DNA of 64,000 nt from Prolixibacteraceae bacterium (GCA_021740385.1 JAIOZY010000010.1:28646-92645), one strand, 5' to 3'. Positions 9,079-17,891 are shown, numbered from the stretch's first letter. The notes: generated by a model from the sequence alone, not told the origin. A program made the numbers and translations.

Positions 9079-10611
9079 ATGAAGCTAATCCGCTTAAAAT
9101 TTGTAACTATTGCACTGGGATTGCTGCTTTTTACTGCCTGCTCCAATACACCTGTGAATTATGCCGAGGTTGAAACACCCCCTGCCCTGTTCCCCGATTA
9201 CACATCGGTAACAATACCACCCAACATAGCTCCTCTGAATTTCAAAATTGAAGAAACGGGCGAAAAATATTGCGTTGGAATCTCATCGGAAAACGGAAGG
9301 GCAATTTCATTCAAACAAGTGTCACCCGTTATTCAGATACCTTTGAAAAAGTGGCAGAACCTGTTAAGCAAAAACGCCGGTGAAAAATTGAAATTGGACA
9401 TTTTTGTCAAAAATGGAACGTGGACTAAATACCAAACCGTTACCAATTACATAGCCCCCGACAGCATCGACAACACCCTTGTTTATCGAATGATCGGGGT
9501 AATAACCACCGATGCCGACAAGCAAGGCATTTACCAGCGCAACCTCTCTGATTTTGAGCAAAAAGCGATTTTCGAAAACACCTCAACACCCAAACGTTCG
9601 TGCATTAACTGCCATTCATTCAACAAAAACAATCCGGGAAAAATGACCCTTCATTTTCGCAAAGCCTACCCCGGCACGTTACTATTCGACAACGGGAAAC
9701 TCACAAAATACAACACCAAAACCCCCTACACCATGTCGCCCTGCGCATACACTGCGTGGCACCCATCGGGCAAATACATCGCCTTTACCACCAACCGGCT
9801 CTACGAATTCTGCACATCGAGCTTTGAACGGACAGTGGAAGTTTACGACCAGGCTTCAGACATCATCTTGTTCAACACAGAAACCGCAACCATCAGCATA
9901 TCGCCCAAAATTGCATCGGGCAGCCGCGAAAACCTGCCCAACTGGTCGCCCGACGGGAGGTGGCTTTATTTTGTGAGCGCACCAAAAGTTACCGGTGACA
10001 ATTCGAACCTGGTTAGTGCAAAATACGATTTGCTGCGCATCCCGTTCAACGAAGAGAACATGGAATGGGGCGATGTTGATACGCTGCTAACATCGGCACG
10101 AACCGGTAAAAGTATTTCGTTCCCGAAAGTTTCGCCCGATGGCAGGTACATCCTTTTCGGGATGGTCGATTACGGTTATTTCACCATTTTCGATATGCGA
10201 AGCGATCTCGGCCTTTACGATTTGCACAAGCACACGTGGTCGAAGACCAATTCGATAAACAGCCCCTCGGCCGATGGCTACCACAGTTGGTCGAAAAACG
10301 GGCGCTGGGTTGTGTTCAGCAGTAAACGAATGGACGATATCCGGGCAAGGCCTTTCTTCGCCTGGTTCGACAGTCTGGGCAATTTTCACAAACCGTTTAT
10401 GCTGCCACAGGAAAACCCGCTTTACCCCGAAGGATATGCATGGCAACTTAACCGCCCCGAGCTGGTTGGCGGGCAAATTGATATTGATGCAGAAGAGTTG
10501 AAGGATTTTATAATGAAACCACCCCTGCCTGTTGTTTTCGAAGGCGATACAACCGTTGACGTAATTTCAGGCCCAACAATACTTGAGAAGGAACCGGTAA
10601 ACCATCATTAG
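9079..10611 (+). CDS. TolB/PD40-like lipoprotein with one CxxCH motif
   Basis: The 510-residue protein has a lipoprotein signal ending FTA-C21. A single haem-attachment-type motif CINCH (C175, C178, H179) follows an N-terminal beta domain. The C-terminal half holds PD40/WD40-like beta-propeller blades such as AYTAWHPSGKYIAFTTN, NWSPDGRWLYFVS, SFPKVSPDGRYILFG and SWSKNGRWVVFSS. Similar Bacteroidota proteins are annotated as TolB-like or cytochrome-related lipoproteins of unknown function. It is the last gene of the operon. Whether haem is attached, and what it does for sugar uptake, is unknown. Confidence 0.7.
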   Translation: MKLIRLKFVTIALGLLLFTACSNTPVNYAEVETPPALFPDYTSVTIPPNIAPLNFKIEETGEKYCVGISSENGRAISFKQVSPVIQIPLKKWQNLLSKNAGEKLKLDIFVKNGTWTKYQTVTNYIAPDSIDNTLVYRMIGVITTDADKQGIYQRNLSDFEQKAIFENTSTPKRSCINCHSFNKNNPGKMTLHFRKAYPGTLLFDNGKLTKYNTKTPYTMSPCAYTAWHPSGKYIAFTTNRLYEFCTSSFERTVEVYDQASDIILFNTETATISISPKIASGSRENLPNWSPDGRWLYFVSAPKVTGDNSNLVSAKYDLLRIPFNEENMEWGDVDTLLTSARTGKSISFPKVSPDGRYILFGMVDYGYFTIFDMRSDLGLYDLHKHTWSKTNSINSPSADGYHSWSKNGRWVVFSSKRMDDIRARPFFAWFDSLGNFHKPFMLPQENPLYPEGYAWQLNRPELVGGQIDIDAEELKDFIMKPPLPVVFEGDTTVDVISGPTILEKEPVNHH

Positions 10612-10746
10612 TACTGAATCTGTCAGAAGTCATTGGTCATTGTTCATTTGCAGGCAGTTCACTTTTAACCAAATTACTGACTACTGACTATTGACTAACG
10701 GGGCCTACAAAACTAGAAAAGGAAAGAAACGGGAGAACAACGAACT

Positions 10747-10770
10747 AATTATTGCTTTTCGCGGGCTGCT
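10747..10770. repeat. Left copy of a 24-bp direct repeat flanking higBA
   Basis: These 24 bases are identical to 11753-11776. The right copy is the 3' end of the thioesterase coding region, including its stop codon. The left copy lies 3 bp beyond the higA stop and outside any gene. The spacing is 1,006 bp, enclosing exactly the higBA pair. The 10612-10746 stretch before it holds only word-like short repeats of ACTGACT/ATTGACT type. Confidence 0.9.
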
Positions 10771-10773
10771 CTT

Positions 10774-11214
10774 TTAAACCTTCATCATATTTTTATTGGT
10801 ATTCATAAGACTGGCATTACGGAAATGCCTGTTTACTTCGTTATCTAATTTATAGGGCCTATTAAATGCCTCCTGGGAAATTTTAAAATACGCTGAAAGT
10901 TTTCGTATTGTTTCTTTTGAAAGTCCTTTTTGATAATTAAGTATCTTTGAAATTGTCCCTTTTGACAAATCCAAAATTGATACCAGGTCTTTCGCCTTTA
11001 AATCATTATCTTCCATTAAGTTTTTAAGCAATTTAACCGGATCGGAGTCATTAAAAGTATTATGCTCAATATCCCATTTTTGAATTAAAAGTGTAAGCAA
11101 CTCTACTTCGTCTTGTTTTTCCTGCTCTTTGCTAAAAGTCAATTCCTCCAAAATGTTGCAGTACTTTTTATATTTTTTTATATCCTTTATTACTGTATAT
11201 TTTAATGTTTCCAT
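10774..11214 (-). CDS. higA: HigA-type antitoxin with XRE helix-turn-helix
   Basis: The 146-residue protein has an N-terminal helical half and a C-terminal XRE helix-turn-helix (about residues 68-120: LKNLMEDNDLKAKDLVSILDLSKGTISKILN...KLSAYFKI). This is the HigA organisation seen in Bacteroidota. It follows the toxin gene by 20 bp in the toxin-first order characteristic of higBA. It should neutralise HigB and repress the pair. Confidence 0.85.
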   Translation of the reverse strand: METLKYTVIKDIKKYKKYCNILEELTFSKEQEKQDEVELLTLLIQKWDIEHNTFNDSDPVKLLKNLMEDNDLKAKDLVSILDLSKGTISKILNYQKGLSKETIRKLSAYFKISQEAFNRPYKLDNEVNRHFRNASLMNTNKNMMKV

Positions 11215-11234
11215 TTAAAAAATTTTATGCTTCA

Positions 11235-11573
11235 TTAAAAAACATCAATTATGTATTGTCTTCCTTCTTTACAAATTTTTGAATACGCTGTATGCGCACC
11301 AATCCATTTAACAAAAAGATGAACCATCGTGTTTCCAAAGTGATACTTGCATATTAGCCTATAATTATTCCCTCCAATATTAAAAACAACTCTGTTTGAA
11401 CTTTTCCCAAGAACATCTGCGCTATTAAAAGTTAATGTTATATCATTGGGTTCGTTCCAATCTACGCGCCTTATTATTGATAACCAAATCCGAAAAGACT
11501 CCTTGCTTCTGGCATTTTTCAGGACAAAATCTTCGATCGATTGTTTTTTAATTAAGTGCACTTTCATAATCAC
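11235..11573 (-). CDS. higB: HigB-type mRNA interferase toxin
   Basis: The 112-residue protein has HigB family features: FRIWLSIIRRVDWNEPNDI, NRVVFNIGGNNYRLICKYHF and the C-terminal VHLFVKWIGAHTAYSKI. Members cleave translated mRNA at the ribosome and are held in check by HigA. A second ATG two codons in (MIMKV) is an equally possible start. The promoter lies only about 6 bp upstream of the first ATG, so the transcript may have little or no leader. Confidence 0.87.
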   Translation of the reverse strand: MIMKVHLIKKQSIEDFVLKNARSKESFRIWLSIIRRVDWNEPNDITLTFNSADVLGKSSNRVVFNIGGNNYRLICKYHFGNTMVHLFVKWIGAHTAYSKICKEGRQYIIDVF

Positions 11574-11578
11574 ACCAG

Positions 11579-11610
11579 CAAAGATACAAAAAATGTTTCA
11601 CAAAAGGAAA
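11579..11610 (-). promoter_or_regulatory. Promoter of higBA
   Basis: On the minus strand the -7 element TATCTTTG (11579-11586) matches TAnnTTTG exactly. A near -33 element TTTC (11607-11610) lies upstream across a 20-bp spacer. Transcription should begin at or beside the higB start codon. Confidence 0.6.
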
Positions 11611-11752
11611 CTGCAATTATATAAGTAATTTTTCCGTGTCAATCATTTTAAACATTTCTATTTTTACTCAACGTTAGTTGACTTTGGCTGATAAGTGGAA
11701 ATGTACCTTGAAAAAAAATTAAATCTTGGAAACAGGAAGAAAAACAGCTAAA

Positions 11753-11776
11753 AATTATTGCTTTTCGCGGGCTGCT
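11753..11776. repeat. Right copy of the 24-bp direct repeat flanking higBA
   Basis: Identical to 10747-10770. It encodes the last residues (AAREKQ) and stop of the thioesterase gene. This is presumably the original site, and the other copy was created when the toxin-antitoxin segment arrived. Confidence 0.9.
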
Positions 11777-12177
11777 TTTAACCGTTCCACGGCTTTAGCA
11801 ATCTCATCCGAAACAGTCAGCCGGCCGTTCACAATGCTGGTTGAAGTAACTTTCCCTTTCAGACATAATTTATTGTCGGGCAACCGGAAAATGTCCTGAT
11901 AAAAAAGGAACTTAACACCTTCCTGCTCAAGGTGAAGTTTCACCACAAAACGGTCGCCGCTTGCCAAGGGGGTTTTATAAGCCAGTTCAACGCGGGCAAC
12001 AACATTTATCATCCCCCTGTCGAACATCTCCTTAAAATCAAGCCCGATGGTTTTGATGAATTCATGCCGGGTATGTTCGAGGTAATTCTGGTAAACCGAA
12101 TTGTTAACGTGCCCCTGTAAATCGCATTCGTAATCGCGTACGGTAAATTCAAGTTCGTAATCGTATTGAGCTGCCAT
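11755..12177 (-). CDS. YbgC/4-hydroxybenzoyl-CoA-type acyl-CoA thioesterase
   Basis: The start is placed at 12177 (MAAQYDYELEFTVRDYECD), giving 140 residues. A longer frame to 12288 would overlap the upstream esterase and contain this gene's own promoter. The hotdog-fold signature VRDYECDLQGHVNNSVYQNYLEHTRHEF is clear, with the catalytic Asp in RDYECDLQGHVNN. Such enzymes hydrolyse acyl- or aroyl-CoA thioesters in the cytoplasm. It is the last gene of a six-gene minus-strand cluster and may remove CoA from its product, but it also has its own promoter. Confidence 0.85.
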   Translation of the reverse strand: MAAQYDYELEFTVRDYECDLQGHVNNSVYQNYLEHTRHEFIKTIGLDFKEMFDRGMINVVARVELAYKTPLASGDRFVVKLHLEQEGVKFLFYQDIFRLPDNKLCLKGKVTSTSIVNGRLTVSDEIAKAVERLKAAREKQ

Positions 12178-12197
12178 AGAGCAATGATTTTTTCTTA

Positions 12198-12205
12198 CAA
12201 AGATA
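12198..12205 (-). promoter_or_regulatory. -7 element before the thioesterase gene
   Basis: TATCTTTG on the minus strand matches TAnnTTTG, 21 bp before the chosen start codon at 12177. There is no good -33 match. It supports the shorter start and some independent expression from the upstream cluster. Confidence 0.45.
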
Positions 12206-12284
12206 GTTTTTGAACTGCAAAAGCGCCACGTCTCTCTTGATGATTTTTTTGTTTCAACCACCGGATCCCGGCGGGAATTACTTT

Positions 12285-13199
12285 TCAATTACACATAAGA
12301 TTAACAACTTCATTAATCACATCGTCGGTTTCCTTTATGTTTGTTACAACAACCCAGTCGTGAAACATACCGGGGTACTCAAAGTAATTAAAACCGATAT
12401 TTTGGTCATGCAATAATTGCTTCAATTTGCGGGCGTCGGCAATAAAAACTTCATTGGTTCCAATAAATATTGTTATTCTGCCCAATCCCAAAAAGTCTCC
12501 ATAAATTGGGCTTATCCGATAATCTGTAATGCTGGTATCTCCTGCATAATTCCTACCCGCTTTTTTCAAAGCCTTTACATTTAACATCTTGTCGCATTTT
12601 TCATACCTGTCAATTTCGGGATTAGACATTGACACGTCGAGCCAGGGCGAAAACAGCATTATTTCATTAGGCTGCTTCAGCGTTTCATTTTTAACTTTCA
12701 TGGCAAAACCCAAAGCCAAACCACCCCCTGATGAGTCGCCCATAAATATAAATTGTTTTGAAGGGAATTTGGATATCATACCCGAATAAACCGCATCAAG
12801 GAATTGATAGGTTTCTTTATATGTTGATTCGGGTGCCAGTGGGTAATCGGGCACAATAAGCGTTGAGTTTGTGCTGTTCGTTATTTTTTCTACTAACAGC
12901 CAGTGCATTTTGGAAATATTGGCGTAATATGCTCCACCATGCAGGAAAAGTATTGCGGTATTGTCAGCGTCAATTTTTGGGGAAATTGTCCACACTTTTC
13001 TTTCTCTGAATTTTTCAACGTCAACATTAAAATTCTTAAAAAATGCTTTGGGTATCTCTGCCGGTTCTTTGCTGTAGGTATTGTTCAGTATTTTCTTTTC
13101 CATCGATTTCTTCATGCCGGAAAGCGCCATAAAAAATTGAACAAGCTTTGATTCAATGCTTGGTTTAACCGGATATTTGAAATCACTGGCCGAATTCAT
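12285..13199 (-). CDS. HSL-family alpha/beta-hydrolase (esterase)
   Basis: The 304-residue protein has no signal peptide. It shows the oxyanion-hole motif HGGA (87-90), PDYPLAPE, the nucleophile elbow GDSSGGG with S156, and a late His in GMFHDWVVV. This is the hormone-sensitive-lipase/carboxylesterase branch acting on short acyl esters or lactones. It follows the second flavoprotein gene by 8 bp, so it probably acts in the same pathway. The substrate is unknown. Confidence 0.85.
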   Translation of the reverse strand: MNSASDFKYPVKPSIESKLVQFFMALSGMKKSMEKKILNNTYSKEPAEIPKAFFKNFNVDVEKFRERKVWTISPKIDADNTAILFLHGGAYYANISKMHWLLVEKITNSTNSTLIVPDYPLAPESTYKETYQFLDAVYSGMISKFPSKQFIFMGDSSGGGLALGFAMKVKNETLKQPNEIMLFSPWLDVSMSNPEIDRYEKCDKMLNVKALKKAGRNYAGDTSITDYRISPIYGDFLGLGRITIFIGTNEVFIADARKLKQLLHDQNIGFNYFEYPGMFHDWVVVTNIKETDDVINEVVNLMCN

Positions 13200-13207
13200 A
13201 GGGGCGT

Positions 13208-14830
13208 TTATTTAATGTTTTGCAAGCCAGAGATTGCCTTGTCGGCTGCCAGTTTTCCGGTTACGATAGACATTGGAAAACCAGAAGGGCTGTAGGTCCA
13301 CTGGCCGGCCTGATAAACAGAAGGCAAAATAGTTTTGACCGAATCGTTAACCTTTAACATTTGGTTTACTGCCGGCACAAACGGATTTGTAAACGCCCAA
13401 CCCGTAATGGCTCCATGAGTGTTTCCGGTCATCCTTTCAATGGTAAGTGGCGATGACGAGAAACGGTCGCTCACCTTATCTTTTATACCTTTGAAAATGG
13501 TTTCATTCAGGATATCAATTGTAATAACTTCCATATACTCCCTGAACTCATTCGCCCAGCCACACGCATCAATCTTTTTATCCAGCACATAATCGAGAAA
13601 CAGGCTTACTTCAACGCCAACCTTGCCTTCGGGAGCCAGATCGGGGTCGCGCAATGCGGGAATGGCAACCTCAAAAGTGTTCATTCTGAAATACTGCAAA
13701 AGATAATCCTTAACCCTGGCTTTCTGCTTTTCATCATCGGATTGAATTTTCTGAGAACCAAGGAAGTCGTTAATATCCTCTGTTGCCACGCTTGTCAAGC
13801 CACCTTTATCGGGGGTATAAAAGAAATGCCCGGTACAGATGTTCTCAAAATACGCTATGTCCGCATCAACTGTGAGATAAACCGAAAAAACAGAATCACC
13901 ACCTTTTAAGGGTTTGAGTTCTTCCTGTTTTTGTTTAATCACCAGGGCAATTTTTTCGTTTTTCAATTCTTCAATGGGAATAATATTGTAAAGCTGCTTG
14001 ATATCGCACGCCCAAACCAGGTTGGTATACCCTGTGTGATTTCCGTTGCTATCAACAACATATTTCATCTCAGGATTTAAACTACGAACAGAGGTTCCCG
14101 TGTTGATAACCCCTTTCTTTTCAACAATAAAATCAGTGATTTTTTCAATAATGGTTCCTGTTCCCCCTTTTGGATAATGGTAGTCGAGATAAAGGCTGAA
14201 ATAGCTTAATGCAAAAGATGTGGGCGTGTTTTTGAAAAAATGCTGGGCAATAATATCAATCAGCGCCTGGTTATTGGTAAGTCGTTTCAGGTAATCTTCA
14301 ACCGGTTCGTATAGTTTATTTATTTTTCGCATTGTGAACAAAAACCGGAACAACCAGGGTACCAACTCCTTGAACAAATATTTTTTGTTTTTTGTAAAAT
14401 CCATCAAAGCCAGATTATCGATTCCGTAAAGCACATCCATATAACCCATAATTTTTCTGATCGCTTTAATAATCGCAGAAACATCATTGGTATTATCGGG
14501 GTAGAATGATTTCAGGAAGGTTTCATAATCGGTAATACTTTTTTTATCGGTCACTTTGATAACTTGATCTTCAATACCAACAGAAACCGTAACCTTATCA
14601 AAATCGATGTTGATGCCCAGTTGTTTCAGCATAGGGAAAACAATGCCCGAATTTTCGATGGAACGTAAACCCGAATCGAAATACACACCGTTGCGCCCGA
14701 AGGTATGCACCAGTCCTCCCGTAATAGCTTGTTTTTCGAACAGTGCAACCGACCGCCCCGATTTGGCAATATAGGCGGCAGCCGTTAAACCGGCTATCCC
14801 TCCCCCAACTACTACAACATCGTATTGCAT
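13208..14830 (-). CDS. RetSat/CrtI-like FAD-dependent oxidoreductase, paralogue 2
   Basis: The 540-residue protein starts with a Rossmann FAD motif, VVVGGGIAGLTAAAYIAKSG, and FEKQAITGGLVHTFGRNG. The C-terminus holds LPSVYQAGQWTYSPSGFPMSIVTGKLAA. The layout matches phytoene desaturase, carotenoid isomerase and all-trans-retinol saturase proteins, which add or remove hydrogen on long conjugated chains. It is clearly a tandem paralogue of the next gene upstream: both share HFFKNTPT-FALSYFSLYLDY and GNTHGAITGW/SSEGAIVGW segments. The genes are 7 bp apart. No carotenoid synthesis genes are nearby, so the substrate is open. Confidence 0.8.
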   Translation of the reverse strand: MQYDVVVVGGGIAGLTAAAYIAKSGRSVALFEKQAITGGLVHTFGRNGVYFDSGLRSIENSGIVFPMLKQLGINIDFDKVTVSVGIEDQVIKVTDKKSITDYETFLKSFYPDNTNDVSAIIKAIRKIMGYMDVLYGIDNLALMDFTKNKKYLFKELVPWLFRFLFTMRKINKLYEPVEDYLKRLTNNQALIDIIAQHFFKNTPTSFALSYFSLYLDYHYPKGGTGTIIEKITDFIVEKKGVINTGTSVRSLNPEMKYVVDSNGNHTGYTNLVWACDIKQLYNIIPIEELKNEKIALVIKQKQEELKPLKGGDSVFSVYLTVDADIAYFENICTGHFFYTPDKGGLTSVATEDINDFLGSQKIQSDDEKQKARVKDYLLQYFRMNTFEVAIPALRDPDLAPEGKVGVEVSLFLDYVLDKKIDACGWANEFREYMEVITIDILNETIFKGIKDKVSDRFSSSPLTIERMTGNTHGAITGWAFTNPFVPAVNQMLKVNDSVKTILPSVYQAGQWTYSPSGFPMSIVTGKLAADKAISGLQNIK

Positions 14831-14837
14831 TAACTTT

Positions 14838-16439
14838 TTATTTTTGAGTTTTTAATATTGCATTCGCTGCCAGCTTTCCTGTAAGTATCGACATGGGGAC
14901 ACCGGCAGGGCTGTAGGCCCATTGTCCTGCCTGATAAACCGATGGCAGGGGTGTTAAAACGGAACGGTCGGCAATTTGAATTTTGTTTATCACGGGCATT
15001 TCTTTCTGAAACTCCCATCCCACAATTGCCCCTTCGGAACTTCGTATCCGGTTGTGGTAACTCAAGGGTGAAAACGAAAAACGGTCCATCACCTTATCCC
15101 TGAGCATTGGGAAAACAGAATCGGCAATCACCTTAACTACACGATCCTCTATTTCAGGAATAAATTCACCAATCCACCCTGCTTCCTGTACTTTTTTGAA
15201 AAGTTCATATTCAGCGAGGAAACTAATAATCATGCCTGTTTTGCCCGGGGGAACCAGCTCACGGTCTCTTAGTCCCGGTATTGATATTTCGAACGTGTTA
15301 AGGGATATGAATTTATCGAGCCAACGAAAAATTTCCTCTTTCCCGGTATTTTGAAAATTGCTCAACAGAGTGCTGAGTTCTTTACGGTGTGTTTCGCCCA
15401 ACCCTTGCCGCGACGGGGTATAAAAAAAGTGGCCGTTGGCAATTTTCCCGAAACTTTCGAGCGGCTCATCTACCTGAAGGAATAGTGAAAAAACAGATTC
15501 CCCGCCTCTACTGCTGAGCATTTTGGCCTTGGCATTTTCGAAGTTCTTCTTTATTTCGGCAGGTAGATTCTCCGTATTAGCTATTCGGTAAAGGGATTTA
15601 AGATCGGCAGCCCAAATAAGGTTTTTATACTTGTAGCTGATATCTTTATCGTCGGTAACGGTATTGTTATCAGGCGAAATACCTGCAATAACGGTTTCCG
15701 TTCTGACTTCGCCGCCCAATTCAATTATTTTATCCATTAGCAATTCCGAAAGCTTACCCACACCACCTTTTGGGTAGAAATAATCAAGATACAGTGAAAA
15801 ATAGCTCAAGGCGAAAAACGTGGGCGTATTTTTAAAAAAATGCTGAGAGATAATATCCCGAAGCGATGGGTTTTTTACAACAGAATTCAGGTAATCCTCA
15901 ACCGGAATTTGCATCCGGTTAATTTTTCCTACGGTAAACAAGAACCGTGGCATCCAGGGCAGCAGTTTTTTGAAGATGAAGGATGTATCGCGCTTCAAGT
16001 CCTTAAAAACAGGGTTTTCAATACCGTAAAGCACATCCATATACATCATAATCTTCCGGATGGTTTTCACCACCTCATCAATCTCTTTTCCACTTTCGGG
16101 GTAAAACTTTTTTAGTAAATCTCTGTATTCCGAAAGGCTGTCAAGGTTTCGGATGTGTAAAATTTCATCTTCAACCCCTAAGGAAACGGGGCTCTTTACT
16201 GACTCAAATTCAATGTTTAAATCCTTTAGCATAGGAAGGATAATGCCGGCATCTTCAAGCGCCCTTACCCCGGCATCGAATTGGAAACCATTGCGGGAAA
16301 AAGAGTTGACCAACCCGCCAGGTTCTTTATTTTTTTCAATCAGTAATACTTTTTGCCCCTCGCGTGCAAGGTAAGCTGTAGCAGTCAGGCCAGCAGCACC
16401 TGCGCCTACAACAATGGTATCATATACGGAATCGTTCAT
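14838..16439 (-). CDS. RetSat/CrtI-like FAD-dependent oxidoreductase, paralogue 1
   Basis: The 533-residue protein has the dinucleotide motif VVGAGAAGLTATAYLAREG, then IEKNKEPGGLVNSFSRNG. The C-terminal FAD segment is LPSVYQAGQWAYSPAGVPMSILTGKLAA. Lengths, gap positions and motifs match the paralogue downstream throughout, indicating gene duplication. Two such enzymes side by side could act in successive saturation or desaturation steps, or as a heteromer. The gene lies 9 bp downstream of the SDR gene. Confidence 0.8.
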   Translation of the reverse strand: MNDSVYDTIVVGAGAAGLTATAYLAREGQKVLLIEKNKEPGGLVNSFSRNGFQFDAGVRALEDAGIILPMLKDLNIEFESVKSPVSLGVEDEILHIRNLDSLSEYRDLLKKFYPESGKEIDEVVKTIRKIMMYMDVLYGIENPVFKDLKRDTSFIFKKLLPWMPRFLFTVGKINRMQIPVEDYLNSVVKNPSLRDIISQHFFKNTPTFFALSYFSLYLDYFYPKGGVGKLSELLMDKIIELGGEVRTETVIAGISPDNNTVTDDKDISYKYKNLIWAADLKSLYRIANTENLPAEIKKNFENAKAKMLSSRGGESVFSLFLQVDEPLESFGKIANGHFFYTPSRQGLGETHRKELSTLLSNFQNTGKEEIFRWLDKFISLNTFEISIPGLRDRELVPPGKTGMIISFLAEYELFKKVQEAGWIGEFIPEIEDRVVKVIADSVFPMLRDKVMDRFSFSPLSYHNRIRSSEGAIVGWEFQKEMPVINKIQIADRSVLTPLPSVYQAGQWAYSPAGVPMSILTGKLAANAILKTQK

Positions 16440-16448
16440 AATACACTA

Positions 16449-17408
16449 TCAACTATTCAATTTAGCCATTTCTATACTTACTTTCCATAATTCATCAGCA
16501 ACCTCACGGTCAAGTGCCGGTGGTGCCGGTTCTTCTTCGGTTGTTAAATTAAAAAATTCTCCGTTAATGGCTTCAATCTCTTTTGAAGCACCCAGATAAT
16601 ACAGGGCCTCAGCAGAAATATCGGGCGATTTTAATGTTTTATCGAAAAAGTTACGTTTAAACCAGCGGTATATTGGGCCATTCTCCTGTCCGGTGCCTGT
16701 TTTCACAGCCCCCGGGTGCATGGCATTTATTGTAACGCCCGAATCCTTAAACTGTTCTCTAAAAACAATCATCGACAAAAGTTGAGAAGCCTTTGCCGAC
16801 CCATAGCTATTTAAACCGGAATAGTGGCGTTTTTCCCAGTTGAGATCGTCGGTCCTGATTCCCCAGGCTGCAAAACGGTGGCCCTCGGAATTTACCAGTA
16901 TGATGCGGGCTTTTTCCTGAGCCTTCAATTTTTCCATGAGCATGTAATTCATGATAAACGATGAAAGGTAATGCACGACAAAAACCTTTTCAAGCCCATC
17001 GGCGGTAAGCTCTCTATTGGTAAGGTATACGCCGGCATTGTGGATAATGACATCGATGGGTGTTTCGAGCTTGACTAATTCATCGGCAGCCCGTTTAATA
17101 TCCTCCAGCTTGCTTAAATCGGCCAGAATGTAATTGCATTTTACGCCATCGTTTTTTTCAATCTCGTTGCGCAAAGCTTCCGACTTTTCCCTGTTCCGGT
17201 TTATGCAAAGCAGGTTGGCGCCCATCGATGCATATTTTTTTGCCGTAATGTACCCAATACCCGAAGTGGCCCCGGTTAGTACGACAAGTTTGTTGCTAAA
17301 ACCTTCGTTACAAACTTTTGGGTTTAACCGGTTGTTCCTGATCATTGCAAATATGTTAGACCAGTGGTATTCTTTGATGTACTGTTTAATTTTATTTTTT
17401 TTCTTCAT
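16449..17408 (-). CDS. Short-chain dehydrogenase/reductase, retinol-dehydrogenase-like
   Basis: The 319-residue classical SDR has the NAD(P) motif TGATSGIG (45-52), NAG (124-126), catalytic S174, Y202 and K206 (YGSAK). A 40-residue basic/hydrophobic N-terminal extension precedes the Rossmann fold. The sequence, including VNSEGHRFAAWGIRTDDLNW, resembles the retinol dehydrogenase/WW-domain oxidoreductase-like branch, which handles lipophilic alcohols. Its neighbours on both sides are also of retinoid- or polyene-type families. The gene is 9 bp from each neighbour. Confidence 0.85.
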   Translation of the reverse strand: MKKKNKIKQYIKEYHWSNIFAMIRNNRLNPKVCNEGFSNKLVVLTGATSGIGYITAKKYASMGANLLCINRNREKSEALRNEIEKNDGVKCNYILADLSKLEDIKRAADELVKLETPIDVIIHNAGVYLTNRELTADGLEKVFVVHYLSSFIMNYMLMEKLKAQEKARIILVNSEGHRFAAWGIRTDDLNWEKRHYSGLNSYGSAKASQLLSMIVFREQFKDSGVTINAMHPGAVKTGTGQENGPIYRWFKRNFFDKTLKSPDISAEALYYLGASKEIEAINGEFFNLTTEEEPAPPALDREVADELWKVSIEMAKLNS

Positions 17409-17417
17409 TGATGCTTT

Positions 17418-17891
17418 TTAACCAAACTTCCGTTTCATAAACCTTCGGTAAGCTTTGCCAAACCTGGGAATGTTGTCGAAAATATCGCCCCACAAGTCGT
17501 AGTAATCACGTTGCGCAATAATTTTTCCGGCCTCATTCAATGTCAATCGGCTTGAACCGTACACTACCGAGCTGGGGTTCTTTTTAAAACTGATGGTCAT
17601 TTCCCATTCAAGAAAAATGGTTTCCCCCTCTCCTACCACCCGCAATATATTCATCTTCAAATCCTTTGAACGCTTTGTGAGTCGTTCGGTCATGGCTTTA
17701 AATTCCACCATTCCACGCAGCTCCTGAACGGTATCCCTGAAATAAATATTTTCATCGTAATAAGGCAGAATGTGCGACCAGTCGGGCTTTCCTTCTGTGT
17801 TGTATGTCTTCGACCATAAATCCGCAACAATTTCGGGCGTCAACCTGTAATGATTTGGACTTTTCTGTTGAGTTAAACCTGAATTTTCCAT
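17418..17891 (-). CDS. SnoaL/NTF2-like protein
   Basis: The start is taken at 17891 (MENSGLTQQKSPNHYRLTPE), giving 157 residues. A longer frame to 17945 adds an unlikely Cys/Lys-rich leader. The cone-shaped alpha+beta NTF2 fold is suggested by DWSHILPYYDENIYFRDTVQELRGM, IFLEWEMTISFK and the closing AQRDYYDLWGDIFDNIPRFG. SnoaL-like proteins act as small-molecule cyclases, isomerases or hydrolases, or as binding proteins. This appears to be the first gene of the six-gene cluster ending at 11755. Confidence 0.7.
   Translation of the reverse strand: MENSGLTQQKSPNHYRLTPEIVADLWSKTYNTEGKPDWSHILPYYDENIYFRDTVQELRGMVEFKAMTERLTKRSKDLKMNILRVVGEGETIFLEWEMTISFKKNPSSVVYGSSRLTLNEAGKIIAQRDYYDLWGDIFDNIPRFGKAYRRFMKRKFG

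Noticed and set aside
12178..12288. N-terminal extension of the thioesterase gene
   Set aside because: It contains a -7 promoter element and a Cys/Arg/Lys-rich segment unlike hotdog thioesterases.
13208..16439. A carotenoid biosynthesis cluster
   Set aside because: The two flavoproteins are CrtI-like, but no phytoene synthase, cyclase or prenyltransferase gene is present, so a carotenoid assignment is not supported.
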